Shown here: in pieces, positions 1 to 6,161 of the stretch
Position numbering within the stretch: the first letter of the stretch is position 1
Layout of the letters: each line of letters starts with the position of its first letter
From: Acidobacteriota bacterium
GTDB taxonomy: Bacteria; Acidobacteriota; Vicinamibacteria; Vicinamibacterales; CAVVIG01
Direction of reading: 5' to 3'
NCBI GenBank assembly: GCA_003223775.1
Contig: QHWK01000356.1
Span: 1 to 10,817, forward strand
DNA: 10,817 nt
Made by a program: the position numbers and the translations under genes
Notes under the pieces: generated by a model
What the model was told of the DNA's origin: nothing
The model's input: the letters and a program-made list of their open reading frames with translations, nothing else
Database searches by the model: none

Positions 1-684
1 GAGGCGATCCATGAGGTCGACGGCATCGAGCGGATTCGCTTCGCGAGCCCGCACCCGCGGCACGTCGACGATCGCTTCCTCGCGACGATGGCGCGGCTGC
101 CCAAGATCTGCCGGCACCTGCACCTGCCGGTGCAGTCCGGGTCCACGCGCGTGCTCGAGGCGATGCGGCGGCGCTACTCGCGGGAGAGCTACCTGGATCT
201 GGTGGCGCGCATTCGCGGCGCGCTGCCGGAGGTGGCGCTCTCGACCGATATGATCGTGGGGTTTCCGGGCGAGACCGACGCCGACTTCGAGGAGACGCTG
301 TCGCTGACGGCGGCGGTCCGCTACCACAGCATGTTCTCCTTCAAGTACTCGCCGCGGCCGAACACGCTGGCCGACAAGCGCATGCGCGACGACGTGGACG
401 AGGCGGAGAAGACGCGTCGCATCGTGGCGCTGCAGGCGCTGCAGCGCGAGATCCAGTCGTCGCTGAACGAGGCGCTCGTCGGGCGGATGGTGGCGGTGCT
501 GGTCGACGCTTCGAGCCGGCGGCGCGAGACCGAGCTCTCGGGGCGGACGAGCACGAACGTGGTGGTGAACCTGCCGGGGCCGGCGGCGTGGATCGGGCGC
601 ACCATGCCGGTGCGCGTCGAGCGTGCCGGGCCGCACTCGGTCTGGGGACGGATTGACAACGGAGCGGCGGCGCCTAGTTTGTAG
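1..684 (+). CDS. miaB: tRNA-2-methylthio-N6-dimethylallyladenosine synthase MiaB (3' part)
   Basis: The gene is cut by the window's left edge; 227 residues of the C-terminal half are visible in frame 1, ending at TAG 682-684. MiaB is a radical-SAM iron-sulfur enzyme that adds a methylthio group to i6A37 of tRNAs reading codons that begin with U. Seen here are the family signatures SPHPR (visible residues 16-20), HLPVQSGS (about 41-48), the STDMIVGFPGET strand (about 81-92) and FKYSPRPNT. A C-terminal TRAM RNA-binding domain follows (about residues 155-222), starting near LVGRMVAVLVD. The N-terminal UPF0004 domain and the CxxxCxxC cluster motif lie upstream of the window. RimO and MtaB are related alternatives, but the SPHPR and HLPVQSGS context and the TRAM arrangement fit MiaB best. 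A bifunctional-nuclease gene starts 5 nt after the stop, suggesting shared transcription. Confidence 0.92.
   Translation, partial: EAIHEVDGIERIRFASPHPRHVDDRFLATMARLPKICRHLHLPVQSGSTRVLEAMRRRYSRESYLDLVARIRGALPEVALSTDMIVGFPGETDADFEETLSLTAAVRYHSMFSFKYSPRPNTLADKRMRDDVDEAEKTRRIVALQALQREIQSSLNEALVGRMVAVLVDASSRRRETELSGRTSTNVVVNLPGPAAWIGRTMPVRVERAGPHSVWGRIDNGAAAPSL
653..680 (+). promoter_or_regulatory. candidate promoter inside the end of miaB, for the BFN gene
   Basis: A perfect TTGACA hexamer lies at 653-658. Sixteen bases later comes TAGTTT at 675-680, a poor -10 (three of six consensus positions). Transcription would start about 7 bases further on, only a few bases before the ATG at 690, giving an almost leaderless mRNA. 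This could let the nuclease gene be expressed apart from miaB. The evidence is motif matching only. Confidence 0.33.
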
Positions 685-689
685 GTCCT

Positions 690-1181
690 ATGCAAATCGA
701 GATGACCATCAAGGGGCTGATGGTCGACCCCGTCACGAACACGCCGATCGTCATCCTCCGCGACAAGGAGGGGCAGAAGGTGCTTCCGATCTGGGTCGGC
801 ATCTTCGAGGCGAACGCGATCGCGCTGCAGATCGAGAACATCTCGACGCCGCGGCCGATGACCCACGATCTGCTGCGCAACGTGATCCGCGATCTGAAGG
901 CCGAAGTCAAAAAGATCGTCGTCTGCGACCTGCAGGAGAACACCTTCTACGCGCTCATCTACCTGTCGCTGCACGGCAACGGCGACATGGTGGCGATCGA
1001 CGCGCGCCCGAGCGACGCGATCGCGCTGGCGCTGCGGACGCGCGCGCCGATCTACGTCGAGGAGACGGTGATCGACCACGCGAAGACGGTCGACTTCACG
1101 AGCGAGAAGACCGACGCCGATCGTCTCCACAAGTGGCTGGAGAGCCTCGACCCGGACGATCTCGGCAAGTACAAGATGTAG
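690..1181 (+). CDS. bifunctional nuclease family protein (BFN domain, DUF151)
   Basis: This 163-residue protein is a full-length single-domain member of the BFN/DUF151 family (Pfam PF02577). The family is named after plant proteins reported to have both DNase and RNase activity; the role in bacteria is poorly defined. Visible signatures are LPIWVGIFEANAIA (residues 32-45), RPMTHDL (55-61) and ARPSDAIALALR (105-116). A charged tail after the domain ends in LGKYKM, a tail I associate with bacterial members of this family. No signal peptide or membrane segment is seen, so it is probably cytoplasmic. The start at ATG 690 is 5 nt after the miaB stop, with only a weak AGG ahead of it. Co-transcription with miaB is likely, although a separate promoter is possible. 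Family assignment is firm; the function in this organism is unknown. Confidence 0.9.
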   Translation: MQIEMTIKGLMVDPVTNTPIVILRDKEGQKVLPIWVGIFEANAIALQIENISTPRPMTHDLLRNVIRDLKAEVKKIVVCDLQENTFYALIYLSLHGNGDMVAIDARPSDAIALALRTRAPIYVEETVIDHAKTVDFTSEKTDADRLHKWLESLDPDDLGKYKM

Positions 1182-1182
1182 G

Positions 1183-1199
1183 CGGCGGCGCGGCCGCCG
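1183..1199 (+). terminator. GC hairpin after the BFN gene, possible weak terminator
   Basis: CGGCGGC (1183-1189) pairs with GCCGCCG (1193-1199) across a GCG loop, two bases after the BFN stop codon. There is no run of T after it, so it does not meet the usual intrinsic-terminator pattern. GC-rich hairpins also arise easily by chance at this base composition. Confidence 0.25.
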
Positions 1200-1249
1200 G
1201 ATCGGGCACTTCACCTACGTCGATCGCGCGCCGCATCGCGCGTGCGCTC

Positions 1250-1258
1250 TGGTACAAT
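1250..1258 (+). promoter_or_regulatory. extended -10 promoter for parAB
   Basis: TGGTACAAT is an extended -10 element: TGn followed by TACAAT, five of six consensus positions. It stands out in GC-rich surroundings in the 91-bp gap before parA. No good -35 is present at the expected spacing (GCCGCA around 1230-1235), which is usual for extended -10 promoters. Transcription would start near 1265, leaving a leader of about 8 nt before ATG 1273 and no room for a Shine-Dalgarno site. Confidence 0.6.
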
Positions 1259-1272
1259 CCGTCCGCTCCCCG

Positions 1273-2028
1273 ATGATCGTCGCCATCGCAAACCAGAAGG
1301 GCGGGGTGGGCAAGACGACCACCGCCATCAACCTGGCTGCCGCGCTCGCGCTGCGCGGCCGGCCGACGCTCCTCGTCGATCTCGATCCGCAGGCGAACTC
1401 GACGATGTCGTTCCTCGATCCGCCGCAGGTGACGCGGAGCGTCTACGACGCGATCGCGGAGCCGTCGGTCGGCTTCGCGGAGGTGATCGTCCGCTCGCCG
1501 CTCGAGCACCTGTCGATCGCGCCGTCGCGGATCGCGCTCGCCAAGATGGAGGCGAAGCTGGTGGGCGAGATGGACGCGCACTTCCGGCTGAAGGACAAGC
1601 TCGAGCCGATCCGCGCCGAGTACCCGCACATCGTCATCGACTGCCCGCCGACGCTCGGCCTGCTGACGGTGAACGCGCTGGTGGCGGCGACGCACCTCCT
1701 CATCCCGATCCAGTCGTCGTATTTCGCGCTCGAGGGGACCGACGATCTGCTCGAGACGATCGAGAAGGTGCGCGCGCGGCCGAACCCGGCGCTGCGGATC
1801 CTGGGCGTCGTGATCACGATGCACGACAAGCGGACGGCGCTGGCGCGCGACATCCGGGCGCAGATCCAGAAGGTGTTCGGTGGCAAGGTCTTCAAGACGG
1901 TGATCACCAAGAGCGTGCGGCTCGAGGAGAGCCCGGCCTACAAGGAATCGATCTTCACCTTCGCGCCCGATTCGAGCGGCGCGACCGAGTACTACCGCCT
2001 GTGCGAGGAGGTCATCGACCGTGCCTAG
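1273..2028 (+). CDS. parA: ParA family partition ATPase
   Basis: A 251-residue ParA/Soj-type P-loop ATPase that would bind DNA non-specifically in its ATP form and, with ParB, move or position DNA or other cargo. It has the deviant Walker A motif KGGVGKTT (residues 9-16, with both signature lysines K9 and K14), the A' box VDLDPQAN (35-42, with D36 and D38) and Walker B IVIDCPP (120-126, with D123). The family segment LLIPIQSSYFALEG follows. There is no N-terminal helix-turn-helix extension, so it resembles chromosomal Soj or small plasmid ParA proteins rather than P1-type ParA. No Shine-Dalgarno site precedes the ATG; the promoter is very close, so initiation may be nearly leaderless. Its stop codon overlaps the parB start by 8 bp, which supports translational coupling and a joint function. 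Confidence 0.93.
   Translation: MIVAIANQKGGVGKTTTAINLAAALALRGRPTLLVDLDPQANSTMSFLDPPQVTRSVYDAIAEPSVGFAEVIVRSPLEHLSIAPSRIALAKMEAKLVGEMDAHFRLKDKLEPIRAEYPHIVIDCPPTLGLLTVNALVAATHLLIPIQSSYFALEGTDDLLETIEKVRARPNPALRILGVVITMHDKRTALARDIRAQIQKVFGGKVFKTVITKSVRLEESPAYKESIFTFAPDSSGATEYYRLCEEVIDRA
2005..2012 (+). promoter_or_regulatory. strong ribosome binding site setting the parB start
   Basis: GAGGAGGT, a near-perfect Shine-Dalgarno sequence, lies inside the 3' end of parA, 8 nt before GTG 2021. It favours the GTG start over the later in-frame ATG at 2054. Confidence 0.7.
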
Positions 2029-2842
2029 ACGCGGGCTGCCCGAGACGGTGGCGATGCGCCACGACGAGCACTACGTGGAGGCGCTGGCGGCGTCGGCGGG
2101 GACGCCGATCGGGCGGATGATCCCGATCGAGCAGATCGACCCCAACCCGAACCAGCCGCGCCAGGTGATGGGGGATCTGTCGGAGCTGATGGCGTCGATC
2201 GCCGAGAAGGGGATCCTCGAGCCGCTGGTGGTGCGGCAGCGCGGCGAGCGCTTCCAGATCGTGGCGGGCGAGCGGCGCTACCAGGCGGCGGTGCAGGTCG
2301 GGCTGCGCGAGCTGCCGGCGGTGGTGCGCGACGTCGACGAGACGGAGATGCTGGAGCTGGCGCTCATCGAGAATCTCCAGCGGAAGGACCTGACGCCGTT
2401 CGAGGAGTCGGAGGGGCTCCACGGGCTGGCGGAGAGCTGCGGCTACACGCACGAGGATCTGGCGCGGCGCCTCGGGAAATCGCGCACCTCGATCACCGAG
2501 TCGCTCGCCCTGACCGCCATGCCGGACGAGGTCCGGAACCTCTGTCGGCTGGCCGACATTTCCTCCAAGTCATTGCTCCTGCAGGTGGTTAGGCAGAATA
2601 CGCCGGAGAAAATGACGGCGCTCGTCGAGAAGATCGCGAGCCAGGGCGGCGCCACGCGCCAGCAGCTGCGCGCCGAGGCGGCGCGCCCCAAGCCGGGCCG
2701 CCCGAAGCACTACGTCTTCGCCTTCAGGGCGCCGAGCAAGGCGTTCAACCTGAAGCTCAGTTTCAACAAGAGCCGCGCCTCGCGCGACGAAGTGATCGAC
2801 GCGCTCGAGGGCATCCTGCGCGACTTGAAAAAGAGCAAATGA
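2021..2842 (+). CDS. parB: ParB/RepB/Spo0J family partition protein
   Basis: A 273-residue ParB, the CTP-dependent DNA clamp that loads at parS sites and stimulates ParA. The N-terminal nuclease-like CTP-binding domain shows NPNQPR (residues 42-47), KGILEPLVV (63-71), GERRYQAA (83-90) and ENLQRKDLTPFEE (117-129). A helix-turn-helix that would read parS follows (about 143-164, YTHEDLARRLGKSRTSITESL). A basic linker at about 220-228 leads to a C-terminal dimerization segment ending in LKKSK. One oddity is that the last arginine of the usual GERRxR phosphate-binding motif is glutamine (Q88). The GTG start is chosen because a strong ribosome binding site sits 8 nt upstream and the 8-bp overlap with parA fits coupled translation. 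No canonical parS (TGTTTCACGTGAAACA) was found by eye in this window. Confidence 0.92.
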   Translation: MPRRGLPETVAMRHDEHYVEALAASAGTPIGRMIPIEQIDPNPNQPRQVMGDLSELMASIAEKGILEPLVVRQRGERFQIVAGERRYQAAVQVGLRELPAVVRDVDETEMLELALIENLQRKDLTPFEESEGLHGLAESCGYTHEDLARRLGKSRTSITESLALTAMPDEVRNLCRLADISSKSLLLQVVRQNTPEKMTALVEKIASQGGATRQQLRAEAARPKPGRPKHYVFAFRAPSKAFNLKLSFNKSRASRDEVIDALEGILRDLKKSK

Positions 2843-2844
2843 GA

Positions 2845-2878
2845 ACGCTGAGAAGGCAAAGGGCGCGGAGGCGCGAAG
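2845..2878 (+). repeat. degenerate GC-rich repeat after the parB stop (copy 1)
   Basis: The segment begins 3 nt after the parB stop and contains ACGCTGAG, then GGCAAAGGGCGCGGAG. It matches the reverse complement of 3046-3079 at roughly three quarters of positions over the first 28 bases. The 240-bp gap between parB and the GH57 gene (2843-3082) contains this copy, an AT-rich island with inverted repeats, and copy 2; I see no gene in it. Confidence 0.45.
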
Positions 2879-2957
2879 TCCACGCCAAGGCCGCACGCCG
2901 ACGGCGAGCCCGGGACGAACAGCCGCGCGTCTCGAGCTCGTTGACAGCTAGGTTAAC

Positions 2958-2985
2958 ATAACATTAGTTATCGGACTCTACCGAT
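2958..2985. repeat. two adjacent small inverted repeats in an AT-rich island
   Basis: ATAAC-ATTA-GTTAT (2958-2971) has perfect 5-bp arms. It overlaps ATCGG-ACTCTA-CCGAT (2970-2985), which also has 5-bp arms. The run GGTTAACATAACATTAGTTA (2951-2970) is strikingly AT-rich for this sequence. It could be a protein-binding site, a weak hairpin, or simply relaxed intergenic sequence. Confidence 0.35.
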
Positions 2986-3045
2986 CTCGCTCGAAAAACC
3001 GCCCTGTGGATATTCTGCGGATCGCGTAGAAGGCTTCGCGGCGAG

Positions 3046-3079
3046 CTCCTGCGCTTCGCGACTTTTGCCGCCTCTGCGT
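3046..3079 (-). repeat. degenerate GC-rich repeat after the GH57 stop (copy 2)
   Basis: Read on the minus strand, this begins 3 nt after the GH57 stop with ACGCAGAG, then GGCAAAAGTCGCGAAG, resembling copy 1 at 2845-2878. The two copies point toward each other, each in the sense direction of the gene it follows. Confidence 0.45.
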
Positions 3080-3082
3080 GCT

Positions 3083-5338
3083 TCAGGCCCGCCAGTGGCG
3101 CGCCTCGAACAGCGCGTCGGGCGTCACCAGCTCGATCGGCCGGTGCTCCGGATGCCGCTCGGTCTCCGCGCCGGTCTCCGCGTCGTAGAGCGCGACGAAG
3201 AATGCCACCGCCTGGCCGACGCCGACGCCCAGATCGACCAGCGGCAGCGCGAGCTCCAGCACCGAGCCCGCCGCCACGACCGCGCCGCCAGGGCCCCGCT
3301 CGACCCACTGCGCCCCGGGCGCCGACGAGGAGCGATCGCCGCTCGCCGTCCGCCGATCCCAGAAGCTCGCGGCGAGCCGTCCGGTGTGCTGCCGGATCGA
3401 GAACCGCACGCCGGCCGGCGTCACGAACTTGAGCGACACCTCCTTGCCGGCGCCGAGCAGGTCGACGCTCTTCTGCGCCGCGTCCACGCGCACGAAGAGC
3501 CGCTGGCGATCGAACCCGAAATGCACCAGCGTCACCAGCGGCCGCGGACGATCGATCTGGTGCATCGCGCCGGCGACGTCGTGGATCTCCAGCGTGCCGG
3601 CGCCCAGCCACTCGAAGTAGCTCGTCTCCTCGCCGTCGAGCTTCGGCGCCAGGAGCGCCGTCGGCTCGGTCAGGATGATGGGCGCGACCTCCTTCGAGAT
3701 GTTGCTGATGAACAGCTCGTCGGGTATCGGCAGCTGCAGCAGCCGGTAGACGTTGCGCACGTGGCGGCGGAACAGATCGTCGAACTCGAGGTCGTGCGCC
3801 GACGAGTGGTCGTCGCCGTACCACCAGAACCAGTCGCTCCCTTCGGCGATCAGCATCTCCTCGTGCGCCGCTGCGACCGCGCGCGGGTCGGCCTGCGCCG
3901 CCGGCAGCGCCGATGCCTGCTCGAGCGCCGCGCGCGCGTCGACGAGCTGGCTCCAGCCGCGCTGGTCGTCGGCGTGGCCGATCCAGATGTAGAAGTTCGC
4001 GTCGATCCACGACCCCGGGAAGATGCCCGCCAGTTCCTGCTTCGCCTCCGCGCACGCCGCCGCCATCGTCACCGTTCGAAGCTCCGCGTGGCCGGTCAGA
4101 CGGCGGTACAGCGCGCGGAAGAACAGCCGGCCGCCGCCGGCAAAGTGCTCCCAGGCGTTCTCGCCGTCCAGAATGATCGGGATCGTCGCCTCGCCGCCGC
4201 TGGTGCGGTCGCGGTACCGCCGGCCGGCGTCCACCAGCCGCGATACGAAGTCTTCGGCCGCCTGCTCGGCGCCCCAGCCCGAATACGTGAACCCGATGAG
4301 ATCCGACAGCGTGTGATCGCGGAACGCGCAGGCGACCGCGGCGCCGCCCGCGCGGACCATGTACGGCATGTACAGGCGTTCGGGCTGCTCGACGATGCCG
4401 CGGCCGTCGCGCGAGAAGGTGACGCCGAGCGTCCGCGCGAGAATCAATTCATCGGTGGCCATCCACGCGAAGCCGGCCTTCGCCGCCAGCGGCACCATCG
4501 CATCGGAGACCGATCCTTCCGACGGCCAGAGGCCGACGGGCCGCCGGCCGAACAGCCGCTCGTGCAGGGCGCCGGCGCGCTCGAGCTGCTCGGCCGCGTC
4601 CTCAGGATGGCGGAACGGCTGCCGCGGCATCTTCGAGGTCGGGTGCGTGCGCAGATAGATGTCCGTGTCGCACAACAGCGGGAGGATCGGGTGGTAGAAC
4701 GGCGAGGCCGAGATCTCGATCTGCCCTCTCGCGGCGGCGTCGCGGTATTCGGGGATGACGCGGTTCAGGATCTCGAGCTCCACCTGGCGCAGCACCATCT
4801 TGTCGGCTTCCGAGAAGCCGCGGCCTTTGGCCACGAGCGCGCGCACGCGCGGATCGCCGTCGAGGTAGAACGGATCGATCCACGCGAGCTTCTGCCAGAC
4901 CTGCAGGTCGCGGATGTCGTCCACCGTGAAGCGCCCCGCCGCGACGCGGCGATCCTCGGGCGTCGGCGCCGCGCCGCCCCGCTTCGCGAGCAGCTCCGCG
5001 TAGCGCGGGTAGACGTCGATCATGTGCTCGCGCTGCGCGTGGAAGAAGTTGTCGAGGATGAAGTCGACGTCGCGGTAGTTGAGCGCGTCGGCCGGCTTCA
5101 GGCTCAGCTCGAGATACCGATCGCGGGCGCGATCTTCCGCGAACGCCTGGAGCTGCACGAGCAGCGACGGGACGAGATTGAAGGTCATCCGGATGTCGGG
5201 GAACTCGCGCAGCAGCGCCGCCATGCCGTAGTAATCCTTCAGCGCGTGCAGGCGGACCCACGGCAGGATGTGCTCCCGCGTGACGAGGTCTTCGTAGTAG
5301 GGCTGGTGCATATGCCAGCAGAAAGCGACGCGCGTCAT
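3083..5338 (-). CDS. glycoside hydrolase family 57 protein
   Basis: A 751-residue enzyme of the GH57 family, whose members are retaining alpha-glucan hydrolases, branching enzymes or 4-alpha-glucanotransferases with a (beta/alpha)7 barrel. Visible motifs are HMHQP (residues 9-13), GLWPSEGSVSD around the likely nucleophile E274, ILDGENAWEHF around the likely acid/base D391, and SDWFWWYGDDH (501-511). The region after about residue 560 looks like a beta-rich C-terminal domain. No signal peptide is seen, so it probably acts in the cytoplasm on glycogen-like or maltodextrin substrates. The exact substrate cannot be told from the sequence. The ATG at 5338 puts the family's N-terminal strand (TRVAFCWHMHQP) in the expected place. 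No Shine-Dalgarno site precedes it. The lptF start lies only 22 bp away on the other strand. It has no neighbouring glycogen genes in the window. Confidence 0.9.
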   Translation of the reverse strand: MTRVAFCWHMHQPYYEDLVTREHILPWVRLHALKDYYGMAALLREFPDIRMTFNLVPSLLVQLQAFAEDRARDRYLELSLKPADALNYRDVDFILDNFFHAQREHMIDVYPRYAELLAKRGGAAPTPEDRRVAAGRFTVDDIRDLQVWQKLAWIDPFYLDGDPRVRALVAKGRGFSEADKMVLRQVELEILNRVIPEYRDAAARGQIEISASPFYHPILPLLCDTDIYLRTHPTSKMPRQPFRHPEDAAEQLERAGALHERLFGRRPVGLWPSEGSVSDAMVPLAAKAGFAWMATDELILARTLGVTFSRDGRGIVEQPERLYMPYMVRAGGAAVACAFRDHTLSDLIGFTYSGWGAEQAAEDFVSRLVDAGRRYRDRTSGGEATIPIILDGENAWEHFAGGGRLFFRALYRRLTGHAELRTVTMAAACAEAKQELAGIFPGSWIDANFYIWIGHADDQRGWSQLVDARAALEQASALPAAQADPRAVAAAHEEMLIAEGSDWFWWYGDDHSSAHDLEFDDLFRRHVRNVYRLLQLPIPDELFISNISKEVAPIILTEPTALLAPKLDGEETSYFEWLGAGTLEIHDVAGAMHQIDRPRPLVTLVHFGFDRQRLFVRVDAAQKSVDLLGAGKEVSLKFVTPAGVRFSIRQHTGRLAASFWDRRTASGDRSSSAPGAQWVERGPGGAVVAAGSVLELALPLVDLGVGVGQAVAFFVALYDAETGAETERHPEHRPIELVTPDALFEARHWRA

Positions 5339-5344
5339 ACGGTG

Positions 5345-5351
5345 TAGTCTA
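5345..5351. promoter_or_regulatory. possible overlapping divergent -10 elements between GH57 and lptFG
   Basis: The seven bases TAGTCTA read as TAGTCT toward lptF (10 nt before GTG 5361). On the other strand they read as TAGACT (four of six consensus positions) toward GH57 (7 nt before ATG 5338). Neither gene has a Shine-Dalgarno site in the 22-bp gap. If real, both mRNAs would be almost leaderless and the two promoters could not be occupied together. Both -35 regions would lie inside the opposing coding sequence and are weak. Confidence 0.33.
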
Positions 5352-5360
5352 GTAGCGCCG

Positions 5361-6161
5361 GTGCGAATCCTCGATCGTTATCTCGTCCGCGAGATCGTCC
5401 CGCCGCTGCTGCTCGCGCTCCTCGGCCTCACCTTCGTGCTGATGCTGCCGCCGATCATGCAGAGCCTGGCGAACCTGATCGCGAAAGGCGTCGCGTGGAC
5501 GGTCATCGTGCGCGTGCTCGTCACGCTGCTGCCGCAGGCGTTGAGCGTGACGATCCCGATGGCGCTGCTGTACGGGATCCTCTTCGGCCTCGGACGCCTG
5601 TCGGCCGACCGCGAGTTCGTCGCGCTGCAGGCATGCGGCGTCAGCGTCTTCCGGGTTCTGCGTCCGATCGCGCTCGTCGCCGCCGTCGCCGCCGCGGCCA
5701 CCGCGTACGAGACGATCGTCGCGCTGCCCGACGCGAACCAGACCTTCCGCGAGATTACCTTCAACATCGTCGCGTCGGGCGCCGAGAGCGACATCAAGCC
5801 GCGGGTGTTCTATCAGAACTTCCCCAACCGCGTGCTGTACGCGCGCGACATCGAGCGCAGCGGCGGCTGGCGCGAGGTATTCCTCGCCGACGCGAGCAAG
5901 CCGGAGCAGACCACGGTCTACGTCGCCGCCAGCGGACGGCTGAGTACGAGGGGAGCTCCTTCGATCGCATCGTGCTCGACATGGACGCGAACACCGTCTT
6001 CCCCCGCGCGCAGATCATCAAGGGCGACAACGAGAAGACGATCGCGGAGCTGCGCGCGACGGCGGCGCTCAACCGCCGCAGCGGCGCGCCGTTCGCGGCG
6101 CAGCTCTACACGATCCAGCAGAAGTTCTCGCTGCCGGCGGCGTGCGTCGTCCTGGCGCTGA
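5361..6161 (+). CDS. lptF: LptF, N-terminal half of a frame-disrupted LptF-LptG fusion
   Basis: This frame encodes the N-terminal half of LptF, a membrane subunit of the LptB2FG ABC transporter that extracts LPS from the inner membrane. The start MRILDRYLVREIVPP is typical of the family. Membrane segments follow near residues 13-32 and 50-77 and at the alanine-rich stretch about 103-118, then the start of the periplasmic beta-jellyroll ending VYVAASGRL at residue 194 (codon ends at 5942). Beyond that point the frame gives Arg/Ser-rich sequence unlike any LptF, and the family match jumps to the frame with codons at 5942, 5945 and so on. Real coding in this frame therefore stops near 5942, although the frame stays open to 6161. 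The GTG start has no clear Shine-Dalgarno site. The gene is either truly broken here or the assembly has an error. Confidence 0.75.
   Translation: MRILDRYLVREIVPPLLLALLGLTFVLMLPPIMQSLANLIAKGVAWTVIVRVLVTLLPQALSVTIPMALLYGILFGLGRLSADREFVALQACGVSVFRVLRPIALVAAVAAAATAYETIVALPDANQTFREITFNIVASGAESDIKPRVFYQNFPNRVLYARDIERSGGWREVFLADASKPEQTTVYVAASGRLSTRGAPSIASCSTWTRTPSSPARRSSRATTRRRSRSCARRRRSTAAAARRSRRSSTRSSRSSRCRRRASSWR
5937..5950 (+). other. frame break and apparent internal deletion in lptF
   Basis: Before this point LptF similarity runs in the GTG 5361 frame (ends ...AASGRL); after it the similarity runs in the other frame (starts EYEGSSFDRIVLDMD). In LptF homologues about 20-25 residues of jellyroll strand normally lie between these two segments. 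The join therefore lacks sequence as well as shifting frame. No slippery heptamer of the X XXY YYZ type is present. Confidence 0.65.

Noticed and set aside
2941..2970. TTGACA at 2941 as the -35 of a promoter in the parB-GH57 gap
   Set aside because: No acceptable -10 lies 16-18 bp downstream, and any transcript would run antisense into GH57 with no gene to serve.
3757..3775. CACGTG core inside the GH57 gene as a parS site
   Set aside because: Flanking bases do not match TGTTnCACGTGnAACA; a six-base palindrome is expected by chance.
3065..5347. 760-codon open frame on the plus strand covering the whole GH57 gene
   Set aside because: Arg/Ala/Val/Asp-rich sequence without recognizable domains, lying exactly antisense to a well-supported enzyme; long antisense frames are expected in GC-rich genes.
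5495..5942. Upstream part of the long frame that runs into LptG, as a genuine N-terminus
   Set aside because: It translates to Arg-rich nonsense, while the overlapping GTG 5361 frame gives clear LptF sequence; it is a shadow that happens to be open.
5934..5950. Programmed ribosomal frameshift in lptF
   Set aside because: No slippery heptamer is present, and the joined product would still lack about 20-25 residues of the jellyroll, which recoding cannot explain.
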